Part shown: positions 1 through 8,879 of the stretch, piece after piece
Layout of the letters: each line of letters starts with the position of its first letter
Position numbering within the stretch: position 1 is the first letter of the stretch
Origin: Clostridia bacterium
Lineage (GTDB): Bacteria; Bacillota; Clostridia; Oscillospirales; Acutalibacteraceae
Direction: 5' to 3'
NCBI GenBank assembly: GCA_900770165.1
Contig: CAAGJJ010000038.1
Coordinates: forward strand, 1 to 41,959
DNA length: 41,959 nt
Program-made: the position numbers and the translations under genes
The notes under the pieces: model-generated
Database searches by the model: none
Seen by the model: the letters and a program-made list of their open reading frames with translations, nothing else
Told to the model about the DNA's origin: nothing

Positions 1-1
1 C

Positions 2-52
2 GTTGCAGTCGGCTAACCGCAACTTCCATTATATCGCAAAGGGAGTTTTTTT
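2..52 (+). terminator. Structured RNA 3' end with terminator-like hairpin
   Basis: The stretch AACTTCC at 21-27 pairs with GGGAGTT at 41-47 and runs into seven T residues, which is the form of an intrinsic terminator on the plus strand. A second stem, GTTGC at 2-6 with GCAAC at 19-23, shares bases 21-23 with it, so the two stems exclude each other. The gene or RNA being terminated lies mostly left of the window and I cannot identify it. Confidence 0.5.
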
Positions 53-79
53 GCCTTCCTCATCACTTAAGCTAAACTG

Positions 80-105
80 AACCACGCGTCTAACGCGTGG
101 TTTTC
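80..105 (+). terminator. Perfect 10-bp hairpin with T tail
   Basis: AACCACGCGT at 80-89 pairs perfectly with ACGCGTGGTT at 93-102 around a CTA loop, followed by a short T-rich tail on the plus strand. It is unusually GC-rich for this region. It could be a second terminator for whatever enters from the left. Confidence 0.55.
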
Positions 106-114
106 TATATACAA

Positions 115-148
115 TAAAAGCTACTATATTTTATAGCAGCTTTTTTTA
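115..148. terminator. Bidirectional terminator downstream of ctpA
   Basis: AAAGCTACTATA and TATAGCAGCTTT form a long stem just past the 3' end of the S41 protease gene. The T run is better on the plus strand (seven T), but the opposite flank is also A/T-rich. It probably separates convergent transcripts. Confidence 0.55.
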
Positions 149-177
149 ATAATTACTTTGTATTATTTTTTACTTAC

Positions 178-1476
178 TTAAGATCCAGCTTCACCTTGTG
201 GCTGTGATTCTTGTTGAGACTCACCTTGATTATATTCATCTCCCAGCAATTCTTTTAATGCTGATTGTATTTGTGTATCATTATCTGGCTTAAGTTCTCT
301 TCTGTCTAATAGATCTTTATCTAACGAAGACAATGTTATAACTTGATCTGGTATAAGACCTACACCTGTTAAAACTCCACTATTTTTGGTAACATAATGT
401 GCTACAGGTAAAAGTACTGCAGAACCGTCTGATAATGATACAACTTTATTATATGTTGTTTTTCCAGACGATCTTTCTCCAATAATTTTAGCAGCATTAT
501 AGTCTTTCATTGCAGAAGCAAATATTTCTCCTGCTCCGCTTGTATTATTGTTAATTAAGACTGTAAACTTTGAATTTACTGAAGATCCATTCGATGAATA
601 AACCAATTTTTGTTGACCATCTTTGTCAATTGTACTAATTAATTCTCCACCAGGAAGTAAATAGTCTAAAACTTGAGCACTATATTCAACTTCACCAAAT
701 AAATTATTCCTTAGGTCAATAATATAGCTTTCAGCTCCTTGATTATGTAAATTAGAAACGGCATCTTCAAAACTTTTAAGAACAAGATCATCAAATCTAT
801 ATATAGATATATAGCCAACTTTATCTCTAAGCATTGAATATTCTATATTTTTCATTGTAGTTTTAGCACAAGTTACAGAAATTTTTAAAGTTTCAGTTTG
901 TGCTGCATCTTGATTTCTTAGAACTTGAACATCTATTACTGTTCCAGGAGTTCCTGTAAGCCTTACTAATGTCTCTTTATAATTACTTGGTTTAACAGTA
1001 AAATTATTTATTTTTAAAACTATATCACCTTTTTGAATTCCAGCACTTTGAGCAGGAGAATCTGGCTGTACATCTACAACTTCAATTTGCCCGTTACTAT
1101 TCTCCATAACAGTCACACCAATATTAAAAGCCTTGCCAGATGTAGCTGCTGAATACATCTTATATAGCTCTTCAGGCATATAAAAGCTATATGCATCTGA
1201 CAAACCATTAATATATCCATTACACAACGATTCTTGTAGTGACTTCTCATCTATCTTTCCAATATAATCTTGCCTAACGGCTTGATCCACATCGCTAAGT
1301 TTTTTAAACATAGATTGTCTTTCATTAACCCCAGCAACTTTTTCATTAAAGTTAGCCATAGCAACATTAAAAGCTATAGTATATGTAATTGTAGCAGTAA
1401 TTGCTATAATGGAGACAACAAAACATATAATCATAGCTTTATGCTCTTTAATAAAAGCTTTTACATTTTCTTTCAT
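178..1476 (-). CDS. S41 family C-terminal processing peptidase (CtpA-like)
   Basis: This is a membrane-anchored serine protease of the carboxy-terminal processing family. One N-terminal membrane segment (about residues 14-36) places the catalytic part outside the cell. A PDZ domain lies at about 112-200 and the S41 domain at about 210-385. The catalytic serine is in the TSGAGE motif (Ser313) and the general-base lysine in ERSSGK (Lys339), so it looks active. The ATG start has a GAGGAAA-type ribosome binding site. The 432-residue length is normal. It lies last in a leftward cluster with ftsE, ftsX and an M23 peptidase, separated from the latter by a small hairpin. That context suggests envelope or division-linked proteolysis, possibly control of a cell-wall hydrolase; the specific substrate is inference. 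Confidence 0.93.
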   Translation of the reverse strand: MKENVKAFIKEHKAMIICFVVSIIAITATITYTIAFNVAMANFNEKVAGVNERQSMFKKLSDVDQAVRQDYIGKIDEKSLQESLCNGYINGLSDAYSFYMPEELYKMYSAATSGKAFNIGVTVMENSNGQIEVVDVQPDSPAQSAGIQKGDIVLKINNFTVKPSNYKETLVRLTGTPGTVIDVQVLRNQDAAQTETLKISVTCAKTTMKNIEYSMLRDKVGYISIYRFDDLVLKSFEDAVSNLHNQGAESYIIDLRNNLFGEVEYSAQVLDYLLPGGELISTIDKDGQQKLVYSSNGSSVNSKFTVLINNNTSGAGEIFASAMKDYNAAKIIGERSSGKTTYNKVVSLSDGSAVLLPVAHYVTKNSGVLTGVGLIPDQVITLSSLDKDLLDRRELKPDNDTQIQSALKELLGDEYNQGESQQESQPQGEAGS

Positions 1477-1530
1477 AATTTCCTCTTTTCTAAGGCTTTT
1501 AAATATATTTTAATTCTTTAAATATGATTA

Positions 1531-1552
1531 AACCGGGATATGCTTCCCGGTT
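1531..1552 (-). terminator. Hairpin between M23 peptidase and ctpA-like gene
   Basis: AACCGGGA and TCCCGGTT form a perfect 8-bp stem with a 6-base loop. The tail on the minus strand is only moderately T-rich, so it is more likely a partial terminator or mRNA-stabilising hairpin that lowers ctpA expression relative to ftsEX. Confidence 0.45.
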
Positions 1553-1564
1553 CAATTTAAATAT

Positions 1565-2758
1565 TTAATATTCACTTAGAGGATCATAATGATTTCCATT
1601 TAATCTCGTCTCAAAGTGCAAATGAGGTCCAGTTGAATGTCCTGTAGATCCAACATAACCAATTACCTCTCCTTGTGAAACTGTAGTACCAGAAGATACA
1701 GCTATTCTACTCATATGTGCATAAAGTGTAGAACGGCCACTGCCATGGTCAATAATAACATAATTACCATAGCCGCCTCCTAGACCTGCGTCCAAAACCT
1801 TTCCATCTGCTGCTGCAACTATCGGGCTACCATTAATACCTGATCCCGCTATATCTACACCTAGATGTGTTCTTCCACCTCTAATTGGGTCTACCTCTCC
1901 AAAAGGTGATGAAATATAACAAAAACCTGGAACTGGCCATATGTATCTTGAACCACTATAAACTACACTAGAAGAACTTGAAGAAGAGTTTGAAGAAGAT
2001 TGCTGTTCATTATAATATGCCTGTATCTCAGCATTTATACGTTGAATTTCGCTATCATTTTCATCAATCTGATCAAGAACAACTCTCTTTTCACCATCAA
2101 TTTGTGCAAGCACTCTTTGGCTTTCGCTAATAAGTTCGTTAAGTTCTGCTTGCTTCTCATCAAGTATAACTTTGTTTTCTGATATTTCTTTTCTTGCTTC
2201 CTCTATTTTAGCTTTTTCAGCATTAGTGAAATCTACATCTTTCTGTAAATTAGATATAAGCTCATAATCATGATCGCTTACATTTTTAACTATTTCTCTC
2301 TTATCTAAAAAATCACTAAAATCTTTAGCTCCAAGAATTATATCCAATACAGAAGTATCTCCAGCCATATAAATAGCCTTTAATCTTTGTTTTAATATAT
2401 CAAAATTCTCATCAATCGAACTTTGAATTTCACTAATAGAATGTTCTTTATCTTTAATAGCTTCATCTAACTCAGCAATCTGTTTATTTGCCTCATCAAT
2501 CTGCTGCTCAACAACATTAATTTGTGCATCCAATGTTTCTTTATATTCTAGCTGTTCAGATTCATTTTCTTTTAACTCTTTTAACTTATTGTTTAAACTG
2601 GAATTTTGTGTTTTAAGGTCAGATTGTTTAGATTTTGACTCATTAAGATTTATAGCAGATACTATTGAGTTTCTGGATAATGGACAAATATAAACCAGTG
2701 CTGCCATTATAACAGCTAGTCCTAAACAAATCACCTTTTTATGCATTTTATAAACCAA
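1565..2758 (-). CDS. EnvC-like murein hydrolase, M23 peptidase domain
   Basis: This is a secreted cell-wall endopeptidase or hydrolase activator that partners FtsEX. It has an N-terminal signal or membrane segment (about 8-25), long coiled coils (about 37-120 and 160-250), a serine-rich linker (254-264) and a C-terminal M23 LytM domain (about 272-397). Unlike classical EnvC, the zinc ligands and catalytic histidines are all present: H298xxxD302, H348 and H379-L-H381. It should therefore cut peptidoglycan itself. The chosen start is TTG at 2758, because GGGGGAGA lies at good distance. The first in-frame ATG, four codons on, is too far from it. The start overlaps the end of ftsX by 11 bases, implying coupled translation. 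ATP-driven FtsEX movement is known to control such coiled-coil hydrolases. Confidence 0.92.
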   Translation of the reverse strand: MVYKMHKKVICLGLAVIMAALVYICPLSRNSIVSAINLNESKSKQSDLKTQNSSLNNKLKELKENESEQLEYKETLDAQINVVEQQIDEANKQIAELDEAIKDKEHSISEIQSSIDENFDILKQRLKAIYMAGDTSVLDIILGAKDFSDFLDKREIVKNVSDHDYELISNLQKDVDFTNAEKAKIEEARKEISENKVILDEKQAELNELISESQRVLAQIDGEKRVVLDQIDENDSEIQRINAEIQAYYNEQQSSSNSSSSSSSVVYSGSRYIWPVPGFCYISSPFGEVDPIRGGRTHLGVDIAGSGINGSPIVAAADGKVLDAGLGGGYGNYVIIDHGSGRSTLYAHMSRIAVSSGTTVSQGEVIGYVGSTGHSTGPHLHFETRLNGNHYDPLSEY

Positions 2759-3650
2759 TTATATCTCCCCCACCCTTTTTTAAATATTTACTAATTGAAA
2801 TTAATCCACCTATCAAACCGAATAATATGCCTGCAGCAATAAATGATACCGCTACTGGTAAAATCATAGACGTAAATTCTATATGTAAGAAAGGTATAAT
2901 TTGATTAATCATTTTCATACATGTTTCATATAAAGCCCCTAAGCACGCTAATGCAATAGTTGCAGAAATTAGTCCTATTACAATTCCTTCAACAACAAAA
3001 GGTATTCTAATAAATCCATCTGTAGCGCCAACAGATTTCATTATGCTAATCTCAAGTCGTCTACTATACATCGTTACACTTATTGTATTGGAAACTATAA
3101 ACAAAGAAACTGCGCCAAGTATTAAAACTATCCAAAATCCAATAGATGTAATTAGTTTATCTAATCTAACTAAGCTTTCAGCTGCTTTACTTCTATCTCC
3201 AACAGTGTCTACTCCATCAATAGATGCTATCTGATTTATTGTTTCTTCATACACTGACAAATCGTACATAGAAACACGATATGCATCTGGCATAGGATTA
3301 TTTTCCCCCTGAAGTCCTTCAAACAGAGACCCCAATGTTTCTTTGTATTTATTTATAGCATCTTCCTTTGAGAAAAAGGCACACGATGAAACATTACTTA
3401 TTTTTTTTATTTTTTCGCCTATTTGTACAGCTTCAAGAGATGAAACATCTTTGTCTAAATAGACTGTAAAACTGTTCTGATCTTCTATTTTTTTCATTGC
3501 AGATTTTACATTAACTGAAAATAAAACTGCAGAACCAGTTATGAGCAAACAAGATAATAAAACGCCAATAGATGCCACCGACATTAATTTATTGCTCCAT
3601 ATATTTTTGAATCCCTCTTTTATAAGGTACTTAATTGAGCTTGCTCTCAT
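2748..3650 (-). CDS. ftsX: Cell division permease FtsX
   Basis: This is the membrane subunit of the FtsEX ABC-type complex, which transmits ATP hydrolysis to an extracellular peptidoglycan hydrolase. It has four membrane segments in the usual arrangement: one near 21-44, then an extracellular loop of about 120 residues, and three more near 170-195, 220-245 and 265-290. The 300-residue length fits Firmicute FtsX. The start has an excellent AGGAGGTG site. It overlaps ftsE upstream by 20 bases and the M23 gene downstream by 11, so all three are translationally coupled. Expected partners are FtsE in the cytoplasm and the coiled-coil M23 protein outside. Confidence 0.95.
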   Translation of the reverse strand: MRASSIKYLIKEGFKNIWSNKLMSVASIGVLLSCLLITGSAVLFSVNVKSAMKKIEDQNSFTVYLDKDVSSLEAVQIGEKIKKISNVSSCAFFSKEDAINKYKETLGSLFEGLQGENNPMPDAYRVSMYDLSVYEETINQIASIDGVDTVGDRSKAAESLVRLDKLITSIGFWIVLILGAVSLFIVSNTISVTMYSRRLEISIMKSVGATDGFIRIPFVVEGIVIGLISATIALACLGALYETCMKMINQIIPFLHIEFTSMILPVAVSFIAAGILFGLIGGLISISKYLKKGGGDIIGL

Positions 3651-4356
3651 ATTGCACCTCCTGGGATTTATTCAGCTGATTTTCATATTCTTTAAACATT
3701 TTATCGTTAGTTATCTTACCACCATTTATTTCAATGACCCTACTTGGAAATTTTTTAACTAAATTATGCTCATGTGTTACCATCAAAACAGTAGTTCCAC
3801 ATTTATTTATTTCTTTTAAAAGATCAACTATTTCATAAGATAATTCAGGATCTATATTTCCAGTTGGCTCGTCTGCAATTATCATAGCAGGGTTATTAAC
3901 AAGTGCCCTAGCAAGGCCTACTCTTTGTTGTTCTCCTCCAGATAATTCAGATGGAAAAGATCTAGCTTTATGCGATAAACCTACTAAACTTAATATGTAA
4001 GGAACCCTTCTTCTTACATCTCTTTCCCTTGAACCTATAACTCTCATAGCAAAAGCTACATTGTCAAATACAGTCATCTTATCAATTAACCTAAAGTCTT
4101 GAAACACTATCCCCATAGTACGTCTTAGATAAGGAATCTCTTTTCGTTTTAAAATAGAAAGTTTTCTACCGTTTACAATTATTTCTCCTTCAGTTTGTGT
4201 TTCCTCTTTCATTATCAGTTTAAGGAAAGTACTCTTGCCGGCACCAGATGCTCCAACAATAAACACAAATTCTCCTTTATCTATTTTAAGGTTAATGTGA
4301 TTAAGTGCATTAGTTCCATTATCATATTGTTTGGAAACGTCTATAAACTCAATCAT
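3631..4356 (-). CDS. ftsE: Cell division ATP-binding protein FtsE
   Basis: This is the cytoplasmic ATPase of the FtsEX complex. It has Walker A GASGAGKST at 35-43, a Q loop in VFQDFRL (about 84-90), the ABC signature LSGGEQQR at 138-145, and Walker B with ADEPTGN at 161-167, followed by a switch histidine in THEH. The short C-terminal extension lies over the start of ftsX. The ATG has an AGAGAAGG binding site. It is the first gene of the ftsE-ftsX-M23-ctpA cluster, and a terminator of the gene upstream precedes it. Confidence 0.95.
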   Translation of the reverse strand: MIEFIDVSKQYDNGTNALNHINLKIDKGEFVFIVGASGAGKSTFLKLIMKEETQTEGEIIVNGRKLSILKRKEIPYLRRTMGIVFQDFRLIDKMTVFDNVAFAMRVIGSRERDVRRRVPYILSLVGLSHKARSFPSELSGGEQQRVGLARALVNNPAMIIADEPTGNIDPELSYEIVDLLKEINKCGTTVLMVTHEHNLVKKFPSRVIEINGGKITNDKMFKEYENQLNKSQEVQYESKLN

Positions 4357-4404
4357 AATATGCCTTCTCTTTCCCTTCTTTTTCCATAAATACCCATTTT
4401 ACCT

Positions 4405-4453
4405 TCAAAAAACCATTAAGGCATTAAGATAATACATATCTCAATACCTTTAA
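4405..4453 (-). terminator. Terminator of the PucR/CdaR-type regulator gene
   Basis: On the minus strand a 13-bp stem (4418-4430 with 4438-4450, including a few G-T pairs) with a 7-base loop lies just after the regulator stop. An A/T stretch with six T follows it. Confidence 0.7.
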
Positions 4454-4465
4454 CTTTTATAATTT

Positions 4466-5551
4466 TTAATATTTTACAGGATTTGCTGATAAATATTTTT
4501 TAACCATTAATGCTACTTTAAATACAATTGCATCTTCAAACTCTCTTAAGTCTAACCCTGTAAGCTTCTTTATTTTTTCTAACCTATAAACTAATGTATT
4601 TCTGTGAACAAAAAGCCTTCTAGATGTTTCAGAAACATTCAAATTATTTTCAAAAAACTTTTGAATAGTAAATAATGTTTCTTGGTCTAAAGATTCAATA
4701 GAACCTCTTTTAAATACTTCATTTAAAAACATTTGGCATAGTGTAGTAGGTAATTGATACACTAACCTTGCTATTCCTAAGTTGTCATAATTAACAATAG
4801 TTTTTTCTGTATCAAAAACTTTGCCAACTTCAATTGCAACTTGAGCTTCTTTAAATGACTTTGCAAGGTCTTTTATACCTGAAACAGTCGTTCCTATACC
4901 AATAACACAGTGTGTATAAAACTCACTAGCAAGTGTATCTACTATAGAACTAGCTAATTTTTCCAAATCTTTGGAACTAATATCTACCCCTATTTCTTTA
5001 ACAAGAACAATATCTGTTTCATTAATGTTAATTATGAAGTCTTTGCTCCTATCTGGGAACAAGCTTTGAATAACATCATAAGCAGAAACATCGGATTTAG
5101 AAGTTACTCTTATAAGCATACATACACGTGGAGCTTCTGAATTGAACCTAAGTTCACGTGCTTTAAGGTAGATATCTCCTGGTAGAATGTTATCTAAAAT
5201 GACATTTTTAATAAAATTGCCTCTATCGTACTTTTCGTCATGATATTGTTTAATACTGCTAAGAGAAATTGCTAAAAGCATAGCATATTTCTGTGCAACC
5301 TCATCATTGCCTTCTACAAATACAGCATACTCTGGACGTGGTCTATTACCAAATGATTTATAAGTATAACCATTCATAATAAAGGTTGCTGGCGTTGTTA
5401 AAACGTCATTTGTAATACTAGGATCTGTATCACCTATTTTACCAAGTTCACTGCAAGCGATTATAGAGGAGGTTTCATCTACCACACCTATTGTTCTATC
5501 AATAGCATCTCTCATCTGATGTATTACACCCTGAAATAATCTATTAGACAT
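4466..5551 (-). CDS. PucR/CdaR-type helix-turn-helix regulator
   Basis: This is a transcription regulator with the C-terminal PucR helix-turn-helix. Residues about 290-355 carry the hallmark 'NLNVSETSRRLFVHRNTLVYRLEKI' pattern (key residues N, SETS, HRNTL, YRLEKI). The middle region (about 130-270) resembles the GGDEF-like domain of CdaR proteins. The N-terminal part (about 1-125) may be the diacid-type sensing domain, but the ligand is not evident. It is a monocistronic gene with its own terminator. Its ATG has a GAGGTAG site. Nearby genes do not point to a sugar diacid or purine pathway, so the regulon is unknown. Confidence 0.85.
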   Translation of the reverse strand: MSNRLFQGVIHQMRDAIDRTIGVVDETSSIIACSELGKIGDTDPSITNDVLTTPATFIMNGYTYKSFGNRPRPEYAVFVEGNDEVAQKYAMLLAISLSSIKQYHDEKYDRGNFIKNVILDNILPGDIYLKARELRFNSEAPRVCMLIRVTSKSDVSAYDVIQSLFPDRSKDFIININETDIVLVKEIGVDISSKDLEKLASSIVDTLASEFYTHCVIGIGTTVSGIKDLAKSFKEAQVAIEVGKVFDTEKTIVNYDNLGIARLVYQLPTTLCQMFLNEVFKRGSIESLDQETLFTIQKFFENNLNVSETSRRLFVHRNTLVYRLEKIKKLTGLDLREFEDAIVFKVALMVKKYLSANPVKY

Positions 5552-5884
5552 AATAACTACCTCATTTCAAAAAAAGTTCTTTTTTCGTTAAAAATCGATC
5601 TGTAAAATACAAAAAATAAGTCCTATCCGATATGTCCATATATATATACTACATAAATATATAAAATTTTGCAAGCATAAAACAGCAAAAAAGCTAATTT
5701 TTTTTAAAAATAATGTCCCAGTTACAAAACACTCGTAATTTTTTTAGTAATTCTGTATTATTTTGTGCAATTTAACGATTCCTTGTCATTTATAATATAA
5801 ATTATCCCTTAAAAATACAAACAAAAAATAAACTTTTTTTGAACAATTAATAACATTTTTACTTAATAAATTTAAGTAACTTAT
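5552..5884. other. 333-bp AT-rich intergenic stretch
   Basis: I see no gene here. It is very AT-rich and must hold the promoter of the leftward regulator gene. A weak candidate on the minus strand is TTGCAA, 17 bases, TAGTAT near 5640-5670. The far end holds an 8-bp inverted repeat (TTACTTAA/TTAAGTAA, about 5862-5882) just after the pseudouridine synthase stop, without a T run. It may be a weak transcript end. Confidence 0.4.
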
Positions 5885-6601
5885 TTACTGAAATATTTTC
5901 TCTATATCTTCTTTATTAAGCTGTTTGCATTCCCCATAATTAAGATTATTATCAAGCATAAGATTTCCTATTTTTACCCTTTTCAAGTAAAGTACTTTCA
6001 TTCCTACACTTATAAACATCTTCTTTATTTGATGAAACTTACCTTCACATATCTTTACTTCAACTAAAGAGTTCACTTCCGACTTTAAAATTTTAAGATC
6101 CGCAGGTAAACAAACAGTTCCATCTTCAAATTTTATGCCTTCTTTAAAAGCTTTTACGGTTTTATCTGTTACTTCAGAATCTATAATAGCCATATATGTT
6201 TTATATATCTTCTTTTTAGGCAACAAAATTCTATGTGCTAAGTCTCCGTCATTTGTAATAATTAAAAGTCCTTCTGTGTCTCTATCTAATCTTCCTGCCG
6301 GAAATAAGTCTTTTCTCTTTAAATTATTCGGTACTAAATCTATAACTGTTTTCAATTTTGGATCTCGACTTGCAGAAATTACTCCTGCAGGTTTATTCAT
6401 CATTATATACATATACTTACTAAACTTTAAAACTTCATCCATAATTTTAATTTCATCCTTTTCTGGGTTTATCTTTACATCTTTTTTTCTTATAACTTCT
6501 CCATTCACTTTTATGACTCCTTTTCTTATTAAAGCCTGAACTTCTTTTCTGCTTCCAACATTTTGTGACGCTAATATTTTATCTATTCTTTCCAGCTGCA
6601 T
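5885..6601 (-). CDS. 16S/23S rRNA pseudouridine synthase (RsuA/RluB/RluF type)
   Basis: This enzyme isomerises a specific uridine in rRNA to pseudouridine. An N-terminal S4 RNA-binding domain (about 3-50) is followed by the catalytic domain (about 62-230) with GRLDRDTEG at 103-111, where Asp106 is the nucleophile. The KPAGVIS motif and the LPKKKIYKTY segment also match the RsuA/RluB group. At 238 residues it is close to RsuA-like family members. The ATG follows an AGGAGG site. Which rRNA position it modifies cannot be told from sequence alone. It appears to be transcribed alone. Confidence 0.92.
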   Translation of the reverse strand: MQLERIDKILASQNVGSRKEVQALIRKGVIKVNGEVIRKKDVKINPEKDEIKIMDEVLKFSKYMYIMMNKPAGVISASRDPKLKTVIDLVPNNLKRKDLFPAGRLDRDTEGLLIITNDGDLAHRILLPKKKIYKTYMAIIDSEVTDKTVKAFKEGIKFEDGTVCLPADLKILKSEVNSLVEVKICEGKFHQIKKMFISVGMKVLYLKRVKIGNLMLDNNLNYGECKQLNKEDIEKIFQ

Positions 6602-6692
6602 TTAGGTTTTCCTCCTGGTATAAATAATTTCACAATAAAATACTTATTTTGATATTTTATCATAGAGTTTAATTTCTAGCAAAATTAAAGAC

Positions 6693-6736
6693 AAAAAAAT
6701 ATGTGTTTAACCTTATTATAGATTAAACACATATTA
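6693..6736 (-). terminator. Terminator downstream of DUF4830 gene
   Basis: A 12-bp perfect stem (ATATGTGTTTAA at 6699-6710 with TTAAACACATAT at 6723-6734) is followed by seven T on the minus strand. Confidence 0.8.
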
Positions 6737-6752
6737 TAAATTTTCTATAAAA

Positions 6753-7235
6753 TTAATCTTTCGGTTTTTCAAAGCCGTGCATAAACCCGTCAAGATTCAC
6801 ACTGCTAATATCACCAGCGACCACTTTATCTTCTATAACCAATATATTAGCTCTCACGTTTCCTGAATAGTTAGGATAATTTGTAACATCATAAGAAAAT
6901 CTCTTACATGCCTTACCCATATATTTTTTCAAATCTAATCCTTGATCTTTTTGTATTTGATTGTATTTTTCGTAAACATCGTTAAATACAGTAGGAATTT
7001 TGATATCACAAATCTCCACAGGTTCAGAGTTAACTTGCCAACCATAATTATTCAAAAGCTCTATTCTCTGTTCATTATTAGAAGCATCAATTGAATATTT
7101 TTTAGATGAAGAAACCGCAAACGATTCAGAAATATTAGTATTTAAGCTAGAAAACGCAAACAAAGCAATTATTAAAAAAGCAGTAGTAAAAATTATTATT
7201 TTTTTCTTTGAAATATGTACTGACAAAACAAACAT
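6753..7235 (-). CDS. DUF4830-type membrane-anchored extracytoplasmic protein
   Basis: This small protein has one N-terminal membrane or signal segment (about 12-30). It carries an extracytoplasmic domain of about 100 residues resembling the DUF4830 family: 'NNYGW.V...PVEI...IP..FN.VYE.YN..QK.QG.DL.KY' and then 'VRANILV..DKVVAGD......GFMHGF'. The biochemical role of this family is not known to me. There is no lipobox cysteine after the hydrophobic stretch. The ATG has an AAAGGAAA site. It lies 107 bp downstream of the Na+-dependent transporter on the same strand with no clear terminator between, so the two could be cotranscribed, though nothing links their functions. Confidence 0.75.
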   Translation of the reverse strand: MFVLSVHISKKKIIIFTTAFLIIALFAFSSLNTNISESFAVSSSKKYSIDASNNEQRIELLNNYGWQVNSEPVEICDIKIPTVFNDVYEKYNQIQKDQGLDLKKYMGKACKRFSYDVTNYPNYSGNVRANILVIEDKVVAGDISSVNLDGFMHGFEKPKD

Positions 7236-7342
7236 AATATTTATTTCCTTTCAACCAAAAGTACGTCATATAAAATTTATTATATGCCTATTTATTAACA
7301 CTCAAAATTAAATATATGTTTGTTTACGCCAATTAATTCCAA

Positions 7343-8716
7343 TTACGAAAATATTGCTATATATCCCTGAATAAATATAAATATTATTAATATTGGAAGC
7401 ACAACAGTAAAATACAATCGTAATTTTTTAGGAAATTTTATCCCTTTTCCCTGATTAGCCTCTTCAATAAAATTATCGTATCCCCAACCAAACTTAGTTG
7501 TACAGAATAAAACGTATATTAAGCAACCAATAGGAAGAATATTATTACTTACAAGAAAATCTTCAAAATCTAAAATAGTTGTCCCGCTTCCAAGAGGTTG
7601 TATAAAACTTAATACATTTGACCCTAATGCACAAGGTAGTGCTAAAATTATTAATGCTATCACATTTACTATAACGCTCTTTTTTCTACTCCATTTTAAT
7701 AAATCCATTCCAAAAGCTACAATATTTTCGAATACTGCTATCATAGTCGACATAACAGCAAAAAACATAAATACAAAGAATAGAGTCCCCCAAAGTCTTC
7801 CTGCTGCCATTTCATTAAAAATGTTTGGAAGTGTAACAAACACTAGTTTAGGTCCAGATGTAACATCTACACCAAATGCAGAACATGCAGGAAAAATTAT
7901 TAGCCCTGCTATTAGCGCTACCAAAGTATCTAAAATAGTAATATTTATAGCTTCACCTGTAAGGCTTCTCTCTTTTTCAATATAACTGCCAAAAATAGCC
8001 ATACTTCCCATGCCTATACTTAATGTAAAGAATGCCTGTGCCATTGCTTCTGAAACAACATTAAAAATGCCATGTTCTTTCATTGTGCTAAAATTTGGTT
8101 TAAGGTAAAATTCAAGTCCACTCCATGCCCCTTCTAGCATAACTGATCGTACTGCTAAAGCAACCATTATAACAAGTAAAGTAGACATCATAATCTTTGT
8201 AATTTTCTCAACACCATTTTCAAGGCCTAATAAACAAACAGCAAAGCCTATAGCAGTAGAAATAATCATCCAAAAAACAGATTGAAAAGGATTTGCAAGC
8301 ATTGCAGAAAACATGCCATTAACCTGTTCTGGATTCGCACCTACAAAATCTCCTCTTGCAATAGAAACAAGATAATTTAAAACCCAACCGCCAATTGTAG
8401 TATAAAACATCATTAATAAATAGTTGCCAATCATAGCTATTTTACCAAAATGATGCCACTTTGATTTGCCAGATTCCAAAACTCTAAAAGACGTAGCTAC
8501 ACTTTGTTGACTAGCTCTACCTACCGAAAACTCCATAACCATTATAGGAATGCCAAACAACAATAAAAATATAAGATAAATTAATACAAAAGCAGCCCCA
8601 CCATTTTGACCAACAACATAAGGGAATCTCCAAACATTTCCAAGACCTATAGCACAACCGGCTGCTAAAAGTATAAATCCTAATCTCGATGACAATCTTT
8701 CTCGTTTTGCCTCCAA
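7343..8716 (-). CDS. Sodium-dependent transporter, NSS/SNF family
   Basis: This is a Na+-coupled symporter of the neurotransmitter:sodium symporter family, probably importing an amino acid or related solute. The signature first segment is clear: AAGCAIGLGNVWRFPY (about 18-33), with the unwound sodium and substrate site. About eleven to twelve hydrophobic segments fill 457 residues, as in bacterial tryptophan or tyrosine transporters. The start is TTG at 8716 with an AGAGGTGG site five bases upstream. It lies downstream of the Rnf operon but behind two strong terminators, so it is a separate unit. Rnf could supply the sodium gradient it uses; that link is inference. The substrate is not predictable here. 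Confidence 0.92.
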   Translation of the reverse strand: MEAKRERLSSRLGFILLAAGCAIGLGNVWRFPYVVGQNGGAAFVLIYLIFLLLFGIPIMVMEFSVGRASQQSVATSFRVLESGKSKWHHFGKIAMIGNYLLMMFYTTIGGWVLNYLVSIARGDFVGANPEQVNGMFSAMLANPFQSVFWMIISTAIGFAVCLLGLENGVEKITKIMMSTLLVIMVALAVRSVMLEGAWSGLEFYLKPNFSTMKEHGIFNVVSEAMAQAFFTLSIGMGSMAIFGSYIEKERSLTGEAINITILDTLVALIAGLIIFPACSAFGVDVTSGPKLVFVTLPNIFNEMAAGRLWGTLFFVFMFFAVMSTMIAVFENIVAFGMDLLKWSRKKSVIVNVIALIILALPCALGSNVLSFIQPLGSGTTILDFEDFLVSNNILPIGCLIYVLFCTTKFGWGYDNFIEEANQGKGIKFPKKLRLYFTVVLPILIIFIFIQGYIAIFS

Positions 8717-8833
8717 CTATACCACCTCTTAAATACCAGATAATAAATATAATAATAACACACATTAAATTGTTATATTAAATAATATTGCAATCTTCTT
8801 TCTTTAAGTTAGAAGAAATAAATGTGTATAAAA

Positions 8834-8868
8834 ATAATCGTCCCTCCTGGACAAAGAGAAACGACTAT
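8834..8868 (-). terminator. Rnf operon terminator, second of two
   Basis: On the minus strand a stem of about 13 bp (8856-8868 with 8834-8846, with some G-T pairs) and a 9-base loop is followed by TTTTTAT. It lies about 100 bp past the rnfB stop and before the NSS transporter. Confidence 0.75.
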
Positions 8869-8879
8869 CTTAAAAAAAG

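Noticed and set aside
6135..6539. 134-codon open frame on the plus strand opposite the pseudouridine synthase gene
   Set aside because: It is antisense to a well-supported gene and has no translation signal.
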